DNA of 64,000 nucleotides from a bacterium (GTDB lineage Bacteria; Patescibacteriota; Gracilibacteria; JAUYGZ01). Location of the stretch: assembly GCA_030690415.1 (NCBI GenBank), contig JAUYGZ010000003.1, positions 62,001 to 126,000 of the forward strand. The letters run 5' to 3'. Shown here in pieces: positions 7,846 through 15,563 of this stretch. The position numbers were made by a program, and so were the translations under genes. Position 1 is the first letter of the stretch, and every line of letters starts with the position of its first letter. Below the pieces are notes generated by a model. It worked only from the letters and a program-made list of their open reading frames with translations, did no database searches and was not told the DNA's origin.

Positions 7846-8799
7846 TCAACCCCTGATCACGGCGCCTTCCCGAATCATTTTCCGGTCCAGGTCAACATCT
7901 TCGATGATACAATGCCGATCGACGATGCATCCGCGAAGGCGGGCATTCCGTATCACACAGCCCTCCATCACGATCACTTCATCCATCTCACAGTTGTCGA
8001 TCTCACAGTTCGCCGCGATGTCCACTGCGGCACCCAGATGAGAATTCGTTACCCGACTCGAAGGATCGATCTGGTTTTGCCGCATCAGGCTGCGATGAGC
8101 ACTGAGATAGCTTTCAAAGGACCCGATGTCGATCCACATTTCCTCAAAGGAAAATACCTCGACTTCTTCGCCCAGCTGAAGCAGGTACTCAAAAATCCCA
8201 CCGAGGTTGTCCGCGGCTGTTCGGGAATACTCCACAATGGCCGATAAATGATCCGGACTGAAGAGGTAGCATCCGGTGGAAATCAAAGTGGAAGGGGGAT
8301 CATGAGGTTTTTCGACAAAAGAGGTCATCCGCTTTCCTTCAACACTTAAAACCCCAAATTGCCGGGCCATCTCCAAAGACTTCGTGTCATAGCTTGCTAA
8401 GAGGGTTTTTCCCTCATAAGACTTCAGGAAGTCCACTAGCTCAAATCCGAAATAATTATCCCCAGCGATGAGCAGGAGGGGAGTGCTGATCTCAAATCGT
8501 TCGATGACCAGAGCGGTAGCGGCGAGGGCCCCAACCTTGCTGTTATCATTGGCGGAATCCTCAATAAAGACCTCAATTTGCTGATCTGGCAAGTCTTTTT
8601 GCAAAGCTGTAAAATCCTCTTCAAATGCCCGGTTCGTGGAAATAATCACCCGCATATCAGTCGGAATTTTGTCTAATATATGCCGAATAAGTGATTTCCC
8701 AGCCAGAGGAAGCAGGGGTTTGGCTCGTTTCTCGGTCAGGGGCCAGAGACGGGTGGCAAATCCACCAGCGAGAATCAGTGCTGTAGGATTCTTCATCAT
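7846..8799 (-). CDS. Sugar-1-phosphate nucleotidyltransferase with C-terminal beta-helix
   Basis: A 317-residue NTP_transferase. The nucleotide-binding signature AGGFATRLWPLTEKRAKPLLP sits at residues 11-31, followed by AGDNYFGFEL (metal-binding aspartate) and FVEKP. The last 70 residues contain short hexapeptide-like turns (GAAVDIAANCEIDNCEMDEVIV) typical of a left-handed beta-helix. It should make an NDP-sugar, for example dTDP-glucose or GDP-mannose, for surface glycans. The substrate cannot be fixed from motifs alone. Start is the first of two adjacent methionines. It is divergent from the PH-like gene, with under 75 bases between them. Confidence 0.85.
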   Translation of the reverse strand: MMKNPTALILAGGFATRLWPLTEKRAKPLLPLAGKSLIRHILDKIPTDMRVIISTNRAFEEDFTALQKDLPDQQIEVFIEDSANDNSKVGALAATALVIERFEISTPLLLIAGDNYFGFELVDFLKSYEGKTLLASYDTKSLEMARQFGVLSVEGKRMTSFVEKPHDPPSTLISTGCYLFSPDHLSAIVEYSRTAADNLGGIFEYLLQLGEEVEVFSFEEMWIDIGSFESYLSAHRSLMRQNQIDPSSRVTNSHLGAAVDIAANCEIDNCEMDEVIVMEGCVIRNARLRGCIVDRHCIIEDVDLDRKMIREGAVIRG

Positions 8800-8869
8800 T
8801 GAAAAAATGGGCTTTCAGTGCTATAATAAGGGGAAACGGTTCAATTTTCAACTCTCAACCCTCAATCAA

Positions 8870-9397
8870 ATGACAAATTCCCACAAAAACTCCAATATCC
8901 CCACCGAGCTCAACAATCCCGAGCTAGGCCAATTCATAGCCTGGACGACCCTGGCCTACCGACAAACGGAAAAACCCTTGTCCTGGTACCTCCTGATGGG
9001 GGTCGTCGTGGTGTTATTCGTCCTCTACGGCTTTTTTTCTACTGATCCCTACGGCTGGGTGGTCTCGATCACCTTTCTGATCATGGCCGGGGTCTACTAC
9101 CTCAGCGAACTCAAGCGTGCTCCTGCTGTGCGGATCATCGTTTCGGAACGGGGAATTCGATTCGGCGGACGTTTTTTCCCCTACAACGACATCAAATCAT
9201 TTTGGATCCTCAATCTGGGTGACGAGCACAAGCTCCACATTAGCCTCTACAAGGGCACCCAACGGGAAATTGACATGATGATCGCCGCCGACATCAATCT
9301 CACCCGGCTTCGCAGCCTTTTGCTCCTGCACCTGGCGGAAGAAGAAGGCAAAAAAGAATCCTTTTCCGATCAGATTATTCGTAATTTGGGAATGTAA
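8870..9397 (+). CDS. Membrane protein with bacterial PH-like domain
   Basis: The long ORF at 8636 runs back through the opposing gene; the ATG at 8870 is the credible start (MTNSHKNSNIP), directly after a pyrimidine-rich spacer. The 175-residue product has a short soluble head, two transmembrane helices (about residues 43-60 and 66-84) and a C-terminal beta-rich region (VRIIVSERGIRFGGRFFPYNDIKSFWIL) that looks like a bacterial PH domain. It overlaps the next gene by one base (TAATG), so it is coupled to the coiled-coil and TrbL-like genes. Function unknown; membrane partner of the downstream pair is an inference. Confidence 0.65.
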   Translation: MTNSHKNSNIPTELNNPELGQFIAWTTLAYRQTEKPLSWYLLMGVVVVLFVLYGFFSTDPYGWVVSITFLIMAGVYYLSELKRAPAVRIIVSERGIRFGGRFFPYNDIKSFWILNLGDEHKLHISLYKGTQREIDMMIAADINLTRLRSLLLLHLAEEEGKKESFSDQIIRNLGM

Positions 9398-11478
9398 TGG
9401 GTGGACCAGAAGAACTAAAAACCGAGACTAAAGAAAAGCTTGATGAAAAGTTGAAGAGTTTGGATGGGGCGGTAAAGGAATATCAAAATGCCTATAAAAC
9501 AGAAAAAGAGAAAATAGAAGGAAAATTTACTGCAAGAGAAGAGTTTCAAAAGAAGTTACAGTCTATCTTAGGTTTACATCACAGACGATTTAGTGCTCAG
9601 CCTCTACTCACCTCCGAAGAGAAACAAAAGCTGATCCAGACTCTGGTCCTGGCAAACTATCAGGTTCAAACAGCCCGGGAACAAATCCTTAAGGGTTTCT
9701 TTGAAGGCATTAATACTCTCTCATACGAAGAACAGCAAAACGAAATACTTAAGCGATGGGAGATGATTGAGGAAAAAGGAGTTGCTGACATTATTCTCCT
9801 CGATCAGCTCTTGAAGGAGCGAATTCAGCAGGAGACGCAAATGCTGACAAAAGAACTCATGGGGGCAAGTATAAAACAGTTAACAATGCTTGGAAAGGTT
9901 CTTCCTAAGGAGAGGATCGAATTGTTAAAAAATACTAATGCCGAAAAACAAGCCTGGATCGAATGGCTGGAAAACAAAGGCGGCTTCCGCCCCGATGTCC
10001 TCAAAAACGTCCCCTCCCCTCAAGAAATGGCATTTGGACTCTTCATGTTTTCGACACTGATCCAGCAAAAAGACAATGAACTGGCAACAGCGTTGGAAAC
10101 TCACAATGAACAAAAACAATTTGAACTCTATCAGGCATTTTTGAATGAGCAGGGTCTGGACCCACAGGAATTTTGCGCCAACGTGAGCTGGTACGAAAAG
10201 CTTTACGAAGACCTGGGAGTCGAAGAGAGAGTACATCAGGCTACCGGCGTGAGTGCGAATGTGGAAATCAAGAGCTTTCCAACTTCAGCCCAATACCGAA
10301 AAGAGATATTAGTTCTCGAAGAACTGATCGAAGCAGCTCACGGTCAGGGCAAAGCTGATACCGATTCAGAGGTGAAAGCACTACTTGATCTCAAGAAAGC
10401 CTACACGCAGGTTGAGATTAACATACGACATCAGGAAGCGCTTTTCGGAAATCTCGCCTTCGATCTCAATGACGAAATTGACTGGGTTAGCTCCGGAGTA
10501 GGAAAACTGGCCGGCGAGAAGACAGGGATCACGGCCAAAGAAACCATGATGGATATCAAAGACTGGGTGAAAAAATCCCTGACTCCACCCTCCATGGGCG
10601 ACGATGTTGGGAAGTGGTTTGGCTTTACCGTAAAAGCCCTCGGAGCTGCCACAGCTGTGATCGGAGCCTTCAAAATGGGAAAATCTTTAATTCACGTGTT
10701 AACCGGAGGGGGGCAGGGACGCTGGGGGAGCTTTAAGGATATTCTAAAAACAGGAACCCTCACTACCCTGGTAGCCGGTGGCATGGTTGTGGCGGGAAAT
10801 GCGATATCGGATCCCAAAGCCGCGGAAAAGAAAGCTCGCGAATGGGCCGGGATTGTCAAAGGAGAAGGAGAGGCGGCTTATGAAACGGCACGTGCCCATC
10901 TCACGCCTGACGCGGCGGCAAATTTGGCCTTCGTATCTCTGAAAGTGACCGAAGCAGACAGAAAAAAGCTGATCGTGGAGAACCCAGCAAGATCAGATTT
11001 TGACAAGATGATGTGGAAAAAAGAAAATCTGGCTCTTAAACCGGAAGAATGGGAATCGCTTCACCGCCTTTTGGGACCATGGGTGAAAGAAAAGTTTGGG
11101 GTGGATGTGAAAGACTACCAGAAGCACCTGGAGTGCATGAGGGATTTTCAGCAGGAAGTCCTGAAAGGCATGAAAATCGATATAACAGCAGGATCAAATC
11201 GGGAAATCTCCATCGATTTTCAAAAATGGAATACATTCCTCTCGGACACCTATGTCCAAAGTAATGCGGATCCCAATAATCCTCAGGATTACCTCTTCAG
11301 TGTCGAGCAGCTGTCGGGGCTTGGATTCCTGCTTCCTGCTGAAAAAACTCAGGCGACAACGAATCGAATGGCCAGCTTCCGCCCATCACATGAGCTTCAA
11401 AAAACGATGATTAAACAGGGTCTCTGGCTGAAAAGGCTGAATACTCCCCCAACACCCCCCTCTCCTCCATCACCCTAA
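9397..11478 (+). CDS. Large coiled-coil protein with central hydrophobic hairpin (unknown)
   Basis: I do not recognise this 693-residue protein. The first 170 residues are rich in Lys, Glu and Gln and predict coiled coil. Around residues 408-470 there are two weakly hydrophobic stretches (FGFTVKALGAATAVIGAFKMG and LTTLVAGGMVVAGNAI) that may insert in the membrane. The rest is helical and charged. The C-terminus dissolves into TPPTPPSPPSP, which is simply the translated pyrimidine-rich spacer before the next gene. It is coupled to the PH-like gene upstream and lies 9 bases before the TrbL-like gene, suggesting a shared envelope complex. Confidence 0.6.
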   Translation: MGGPEELKTETKEKLDEKLKSLDGAVKEYQNAYKTEKEKIEGKFTAREEFQKKLQSILGLHHRRFSAQPLLTSEEKQKLIQTLVLANYQVQTAREQILKGFFEGINTLSYEEQQNEILKRWEMIEEKGVADIILLDQLLKERIQQETQMLTKELMGASIKQLTMLGKVLPKERIELLKNTNAEKQAWIEWLENKGGFRPDVLKNVPSPQEMAFGLFMFSTLIQQKDNELATALETHNEQKQFELYQAFLNEQGLDPQEFCANVSWYEKLYEDLGVEERVHQATGVSANVEIKSFPTSAQYRKEILVLEELIEAAHGQGKADTDSEVKALLDLKKAYTQVEINIRHQEALFGNLAFDLNDEIDWVSSGVGKLAGEKTGITAKETMMDIKDWVKKSLTPPSMGDDVGKWFGFTVKALGAATAVIGAFKMGKSLIHVLTGGGQGRWGSFKDILKTGTLTTLVAGGMVVAGNAISDPKAAEKKAREWAGIVKGEGEAAYETARAHLTPDAAANLAFVSLKVTEADRKKLIVENPARSDFDKMMWKKENLALKPEEWESLHRLLGPWVKEKFGVDVKDYQKHLECMRDFQQEVLKGMKIDITAGSNREISIDFQKWNTFLSDTYVQSNADPNNPQDYLFSVEQLSGLGFLLPAEKTQATTNRMASFRPSHELQKTMIKQGLWLKRLNTPPTPPSPPSP

Positions 11479-11487
11479 TCTCACTCC

Positions 11488-14325
11488 ATGCCCAAAAACC
11501 AAAAAAAAGACAAAACCCCAAAAATCCGTGCCCGCCAAGGCCGTGGTCTTGATGAGCTGATGAAAAAGAGGGTTAGGGTGAGGTCGGAGGGAGCTGAGGC
11601 CAAACGCACCCTGCTTCAGCGCGTTTTCGGCAAAAACAAGGCCAAAAAACAGGTAGCCACAAGTTCAGCCCGTGAGCAGATAGCTGACCAAATGGCCCGT
11701 GTAGCCGGAGCCCGAATTGTCGGGACAGGAGCTATCGAAGCAGCCGCGGCTTTGGCGGCAAAAGCACAGAACGCGCCATCAGACTCCGGTACGGAAGAAG
11801 AACAGGTAACAGCACTGGGCGGGATCGAGAAAGTGGCAGGGGCCGTAGGAGGAGATCTTTCCCGTGAGTCAGTACAAGGTTTGGAAGAGTCGACGAAAAA
11901 GACCTTGGACGAACAGTCCCAGGCTGCCCAGGCGGCCAGGACAGCTGGGAAAAGACGAAAACAGCATCAGGCAAAGCTTAGTTCAGCCAAATCTCTTGTG
12001 AAAAAAGGATTATTTTCCACGCTGAGCCCCATGGACGCCACACTTCCCACCAGTATCGCTTCGCGGGGATTCAACTTTCTGTTTGGCAAAAAACTTTTTG
12101 GTTGGGCGATCGCTCTTCTCCTGGTCTCGGGAGGCTACGCTCTGCTCAGCCATTTATCCGGTGAGAGCTCTCTCGCCTTCATTCACCAGGCTTTCGCCAA
12201 GGAGCTAGGAGACCTGGGACAAGGCGCGGGAAATGTCATCGGCATTATCGCAACCTTCTTTGTCAAAATCATCGCAGGCGTGCTCTGGTTCGTTCTCTAC
12301 TGGATGGGAGACCTCATGGACAATACCTTTATCCTGGAGGGGGACATGGGCGAGAAGCTCCGCTCCGTCTGGGTCATCGTCCGAAATCTGGTCAATATAT
12401 TCTTCGCTTTGGCGCTGGTCATCGTCGCCTTCATGAGTGTGATCGGGTACGGCGATGAATCCGGCAACTATGCCATGAAAAAGTTTATCCCCAAGATGGC
12501 CCTCGCGCTCATCGCGGTCAACTTCACCTTTCTCGGTTGCAGACTGGTACTGGACGTTAATAACGTCCTGACCACAGCGATCTTCTCTATTCCCCAAAGT
12601 GTGACGACTCTGGCGGATATCGGCCCCACGGGGACGGCGGGAGTGAAGATTTTTAAAAAGTTTAAGTGTCTGGATACCCAGGGAAGTATAGAACTGGAGA
12701 CGGCAAACACTGTTGCGCTGACGAAGGAAGCTCCGGGGGTGATCAATCAGTTGGGAGGAGTGTGTTTTGCAACGGTGAGAGCGGCCAATTACAATAAAAC
12801 GACCGATGTGATCAATCTCGATGCCAGCGCGTTCAATAAAAAAGATTTTGTTTGGGCCATGGCCACCCAGTTTCAGGGTCTGCATAATTTGAACCAGGCC
12901 ACCCAGCTCACCAGTCCCAACTTCTCAACGCTGACGGTCAACGCACTTTTTTCGATCATCTTCGCCATCATCTATGCCACAGCCTACATCGCGATGTTCA
13001 TCATTCTGCTCGCGCGAATGGTCGTACTCTGGATCACCATTATGCTCTCACCCCTGGCTGCTATCGCCATTGTCTTGCCGGATCTTCTTCCGGATGACCT
13101 CAATATCACCAAAAAATTCCTGAGCCACGCCTTTGTCCCCGCCAAGATGGCGGTGCCGCTGGCTTTCGGATACATCCTGGTCTCCCAGATGAGCGTGGGG
13201 ATCAATACCGGTGATCCGATCTTTCAGCAAGGAGCCATTGATCTGACTGAGGGAGGCGAGCTGGCCCGTTCGATTACCATCCCGACCCTCATGTACGGCG
13301 CGGCCAGTATTGCCGTGATCTGGATGGGCGTCTTCACCGCCAGCAAGGACGTGGTGGGCAGTGAGTTCGTCGATCAGTGGATCAAGGACCCCGTCCAACG
13401 TGCCGGAGCGTCTGTGGCCAAGTGGCCGACTTATCTGAGGGTTATCCCCACACCGGCTGGTATGGCTTCATACAGCAATATTTCAGCGGCGGTGGAGGAG
13501 ATAGGGGATTTGAAAGCAAGGGAAAGAAGCGCGGCAGATCAAAAGTACGCGGACATCATTGCTCAACAGATGGGATATGGAAAGAGTGAAACGAGAGACG
13601 CTCTGAAGCAGCTGGAGGTCATACTCGAGTCAAAGAAAATTCAAAATCCCAAGGAGGTCAGAGCTCTTCTCAAAACAGTGGCTTCCGATGAGGGCTACAA
13701 AAAAGAGTTCCAGGACGTCATGATTCGTTATGCGGATACCGATTGGGATAATAAGAGGAAGGCAGCCCAGATCATTGATGGGAAATACACCAAGATTGAT
13801 GAGCTGAAGACAGATGTTGGTAAAGATAAAGATTCGGAAGCGATTCGCACAAAAGTGAAAAATTTCGCAGTTGGTGGTGGTGGTGACATGGGGGGAGGGA
13901 AGATCAATTATGATCCCACCGCCCAACACGAATTTGCAGATAAGGAAGTTGATATCGATGTTACCCAATTTAGTGAAGGCCTCAAGACTGAACTGAACCT
14001 TAATAAAGATGATACTAGTACGAAAGTAGGAATTGGTGATCTTGGGGCAAATAAATTTTTCACACTCTACAAAGAGAAGATGACCCCTGGTGAAAGGCAG
14101 GCAGTTGCAAGGAGTAATTTATTCACTGATATTGCTGCAGAGGGTAAATTTACTGAGTTTAAAAATCTGGCAAAAACTGATCCTGAATTACGCACAAAAA
14201 TTGAGACCTCCCTTTCTAAGACTGATTCTGTTGTTAATAACAATGTAATAACCTTGCTCAAGGCTATATATGGAATGACTGAAGAGGAAGGTAACACCCT
14301 TCGCGCAAGATACGAAGAAACCTAA
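11488..14325 (+). CDS. TrbL/VirB6-like polytopic membrane protein
   Basis: A 945-residue protein. Residues 1-175 are Lys/Arg/Ala-rich and probably cytoplasmic. From about 205 to 640 there are roughly seven transmembrane helices (for instance IAGVLWFVLYWMGDLM, RNLVNIFFALALVIVAFMSV, IILLARMVVLWITIMLSPLA). The pattern around RNLVNIFFALALVIVAF and WITIMLSPLAAIAIVLP is what I associate with TrbL/VirB6 inner-membrane channel components of type IV secretion or conjugation machines. The last 300 residues are soluble, helical and charged. It follows the coiled-coil gene by 9 bases. No VirB4 or VirD4 ATPase is in the window, so a complete machine is not shown here. A VirB2-like pilin gene lies at 40.3 kb. 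Confidence 0.65.
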   Translation: MPKNQKKDKTPKIRARQGRGLDELMKKRVRVRSEGAEAKRTLLQRVFGKNKAKKQVATSSAREQIADQMARVAGARIVGTGAIEAAAALAAKAQNAPSDSGTEEEQVTALGGIEKVAGAVGGDLSRESVQGLEESTKKTLDEQSQAAQAARTAGKRRKQHQAKLSSAKSLVKKGLFSTLSPMDATLPTSIASRGFNFLFGKKLFGWAIALLLVSGGYALLSHLSGESSLAFIHQAFAKELGDLGQGAGNVIGIIATFFVKIIAGVLWFVLYWMGDLMDNTFILEGDMGEKLRSVWVIVRNLVNIFFALALVIVAFMSVIGYGDESGNYAMKKFIPKMALALIAVNFTFLGCRLVLDVNNVLTTAIFSIPQSVTTLADIGPTGTAGVKIFKKFKCLDTQGSIELETANTVALTKEAPGVINQLGGVCFATVRAANYNKTTDVINLDASAFNKKDFVWAMATQFQGLHNLNQATQLTSPNFSTLTVNALFSIIFAIIYATAYIAMFIILLARMVVLWITIMLSPLAAIAIVLPDLLPDDLNITKKFLSHAFVPAKMAVPLAFGYILVSQMSVGINTGDPIFQQGAIDLTEGGELARSITIPTLMYGAASIAVIWMGVFTASKDVVGSEFVDQWIKDPVQRAGASVAKWPTYLRVIPTPAGMASYSNISAAVEEIGDLKARERSAADQKYADIIAQQMGYGKSETRDALKQLEVILESKKIQNPKEVRALLKTVASDEGYKKEFQDVMIRYADTDWDNKRKAAQIIDGKYTKIDELKTDVGKDKDSEAIRTKVKNFAVGGGGDMGGGKINYDPTAQHEFADKEVDIDVTQFSEGLKTELNLNKDDTSTKVGIGDLGANKFFTLYKEKMTPGERQAVARSNLFTDIAAEGKFTEFKNLAKTDPELRTKIETSLSKTDSVVNNNVITLLKAIYGMTEEEGNTLRARYEET

Positions 14326-14378
14326 GAATAATCGGGTAATTAGATTCTGTTTCAGAAAAGGACAATCAAAAGGGGGAT

Positions 14379-14412
14379 TCATCCCGATCCGCCGCGGCGG
14401 ACGGGAATGACT
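14379..14412. repeat. GC-rich palindromic element
   Basis: A 14-base perfect palindrome TCCGCCGCGGCGGA is nested in the partial outer arms CATCCCG and CGGGAATG, making a strong hairpin in an otherwise AT-leaning gap just after the TrbL-like gene. It has no T-tract, so it is more like a dispersed palindromic repeat than a terminator. The rest of the gap to 14522 shows nothing else. Confidence 0.55.
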
Positions 14413-14522
14413 CAGGAAAAAAAAGGGTAGAGGATACAAGACCGAGTGGGAGGGGCAGTCAAAAATACCTCTTTGAAGAACCTGAAAAACGTACTAGAAT
14501 AAATGAGTCATGACGATAACAC

Positions 14523-14735
14523 ATGAAAACACGCATTATTCCCGGATCAATCAGAAACGGAAAGATAATTCCTTCCCTCCCACTTCCCAAGGGGAGCAGA
14601 TTAGATGTTAAAATTCTCCTCATCCCTCGGGTTGGGACGGGCAGTCAGAGGGCAAAACATCGCGGCAGCATGCCTACACGTTGGGGGGACCCCATTAAAT
14701 ATCAGAAGATGACACGAAAGGAGATGGAACGATAA
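14523..14735 (+). CDS. Antitoxin-like small protein (VapB-type position)
   Basis: A 70-residue ORF (MKTRIIPGSIRNGKIIPSLP at its start) that looks like the short antitoxins encoded before PIN-domain toxins, with an N-terminal strand-rich part and a tail WGDPIKYQKMTRKEMER. The stop overlaps the beginning of a decayed PIN toxin frame. The central part (PRVGTGSQRAKHRGS) looks scrambled, so the gene itself may be damaged. DNA-binding or toxin-binding ability is not demonstrated by any firm motif. Confidence 0.4.
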   Translation: MKTRIIPGSIRNGKIIPSLPLPKGSRLDVKILLIPRVGTGSQRAKHRGSMPTRWGDPIKYQKMTRKEMER

Positions 14736-15012
14736 AGCGATTTCCATTATCTCCTGGATTGAGTTACTGGGAAAAAAAGACCTCACCGCCCTGGAGATCC
14801 AAAACCTCAAAGACTTTTTGGAGACTTTTATTATTCTGGAACTCGATAGCTCTATAGCCGAAAAGGCAGCAGTCCTGAGAAGAAAAGGAATCAAGATGGG
14901 AGACTCCATCATTGCCGCGACAGCCTGGCAATGGGCCAGTGCTTTGGTCTCACGAGACAGGGTATTTCAGGGAATCGAAGAGATTGAAGTCATTAACCCC
15001 TGGAAGAAATAG
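14731..15012 (+). pseudogene. VapC-like PIN-domain toxin, N-terminus missing
   Basis: The frame downstream of the antitoxin-like ORF translates as ISIISWIELLG, LRRKGIKMGDSIIAATAW, LVSRDRVFQGI and IEVINPWKK, which is the middle and end of a VapC RNase. Three of the four acidic metal ligands are visible (E of WIELLG, D of GDSIIAA, D of SRD). The first aspartate, normally in an N-terminal DTN motif, is absent, and no start codon precedes the conserved part. The first 25-40 residues have been deleted together with the junction to the antitoxin, so no active toxin is expected. Confidence 0.75.
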
Positions 15013-15105
15013 ACCTTAAAAAACCCTGACCCCACCCCGCCCCATCTTTCTTCCCCTCGTGCCGCGTCCGCCGAATGGAGGAAGGGGCTAGGGATTGAAA
15101 AGAGC

Positions 15106-15136
15106 TTGATTTTTGACTCAATTTTGATAGTATAAA
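15106..15136 (+). promoter_or_regulatory. Probable promoter of the tRNA-like RNA locus
   Basis: TTGATT (15106-15111) and TATAAA (15131-15136) are 19 bases apart; spacing is long but the -10 is good. Transcription would begin near 15143, just before the first hairpin of the structured leader. Confidence 0.4.
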
Positions 15137-15142
15137 GACACA

Positions 15143-15243
15143 AGCCACGGGTGCCGTATTGAGTTACGGCTCTCCTGAGCGTCACAGAAGCTCTTCCGCA
15201 AGGGAGGGTTTTTCTGTATTATCGCTCAGTCTGGTGGATCTAT
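15143..15243 (+). ncRNA. Structured leader RNA ahead of the tRNA-like gene
   Basis: No coding frame; instead a nest of helices. GCCGTA (15153) pairs with TACGGC (15165). CTGAGCG (15175) pairs with CGCTCAG (15223), enclosing ACAGAA (15184) with TTCTGT (15212), which encloses CTTCC-GCAA-GGGAG (15193-15206) capped by a GNRA tetraloop. The last eight bases of interest, CTGGTGGA (15231-15238), are exactly complementary to TCCACCAG (15313-15320), the CCA end of the tRNA-like RNA plus one base. I do not recognise the family. Confidence 0.5.
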
Positions 15244-15319
15244 GGGGCCGTAGCTTAAGAGTAGAGTGCCTGTGGTTGACGCTCAGGAGGTGCGGGTGCG
15301 ATTCCCGTCGGCTCCACCA
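15244..15319 (+). tRNA. tRNA-like gene with GUGC T-loop and encoded CCA (non-canonical)
   Basis: Exactly 76 bases with a seven-pair acceptor stem (GGGGCCG with CGGCTCC), A73 and encoded CCA, and a perfect five-pair T-stem. The T-loop is TGCGATT, so the invariant TTC is replaced and the junction reads G-UGC. The D-loop (AAGAGTA) has no GG pair, so the normal D/T-loop contact is lost. The anticodon arm is best folded as CCTGTG/CTCAGG with one T-T mismatch and loop GTTGACG, giving anticodon UGA with a pyrimidine at 37; a GAC reading fits less well. A serine tRNA would need a long variable arm, which is absent. It is probably not an ordinary elongator tRNA. Confidence 0.6.
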
Positions 15320-15344
15320 GGCTATTTTGCCGATTCAAAAACCC

Positions 15345-15420
15345 CCCTCCTACTGGAGGGCTGATGGTGAAGAAGCGAGTCGGACGGGGTGACGCGGAGA
15401 CAAGTCATTTTGTGTTTTTG
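15345..15420 (+). other. Hairpin CCCTCC-TACT-GGAGGG and terminator-like tail (block A)
   Basis: Directly after the tRNA-like gene lies the hairpin CCCTCC-TACT-GGAGGG, then about 40 structured-looking bases and ACAAGTCATTTTGTG followed by TTTTTG, a weak intrinsic terminator. The same hairpin with the same loop recurs at 16073. Block A probably ends the tRNA-like transcript. Confidence 0.4.
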
Positions 15421-15447
15421 TAGAGACAATTCATGAATTGTCTCTAC
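15420..15447. repeat. GTAGAGAC palindrome, copy 1
   Basis: A perfect 28-base palindrome with arms GTAGAGACAATTCA and TGAATTGTCTCTAC. Two relatives with the same ends but different centres occur at 32287 and 32768, so the ends are conserved and the core varies with pairing kept. Confidence 0.7.
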
Positions 15448-15464
15448 GGAATTCTACTGAACTA

Positions 15465-15493
15465 TTGTTCTTCCCACCAAACTCAGGTACAAT
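15465..15493 (+). promoter_or_regulatory. Promoter TTGTTC-17-TACAAT
   Basis: TTGTTC (15465-15470) and TACAAT (15488-15493) with a 17-base spacer. The predicted start near 15500 is followed within 65 bases by a strong terminator, so a very short RNA would be made. Confidence 0.5.
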
Positions 15494-15499
15494 TACATT

Positions 15500-15563
15500 G
15501 ACTACGATCCCCTTGTTGGGATTCCGAGACCCCCCGATACTGCATCGGGGGGATCGTTTTTTT
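15500..15563 (+). ncRNA. Candidate ~60-nt small RNA ending in a strong terminator
   Basis: From the predicted start, hairpin GATCCC-CTTGTT-GGGAT (about 15507-15522) is followed by CCCCCCGAT-N5-ATCGGGGGG (15530-15552), then ATCG and seven T. The strand CGATCCCC at about 15505 could alternatively pair with GGGGGATCG at 15548, giving two exclusive folds as in an attenuator. Its end runs into the 3' end of mazF on the other strand. There is no ORF. It could be a small RNA, an attenuator relic, or just a terminator for the upstream RNAs. Confidence 0.4.

Noticed and set aside
8636-8869. Longer N-terminus for the PH-like membrane protein
   Set aside because: The upstream 78 codons are antisense to the nucleotidyltransferase and then run through the promoter and spacer region; MTNSHKN at 8870 fits better.
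15244-15319. Ordinary tRNA-Ser(UGA) or tRNA-Val(GAC)
   Set aside because: Serine tRNAs need a long variable arm, absent here; a valine reading leaves a G-G mismatch in the anticodon stem. The altered T- and D-loops also argue against a normal elongator.
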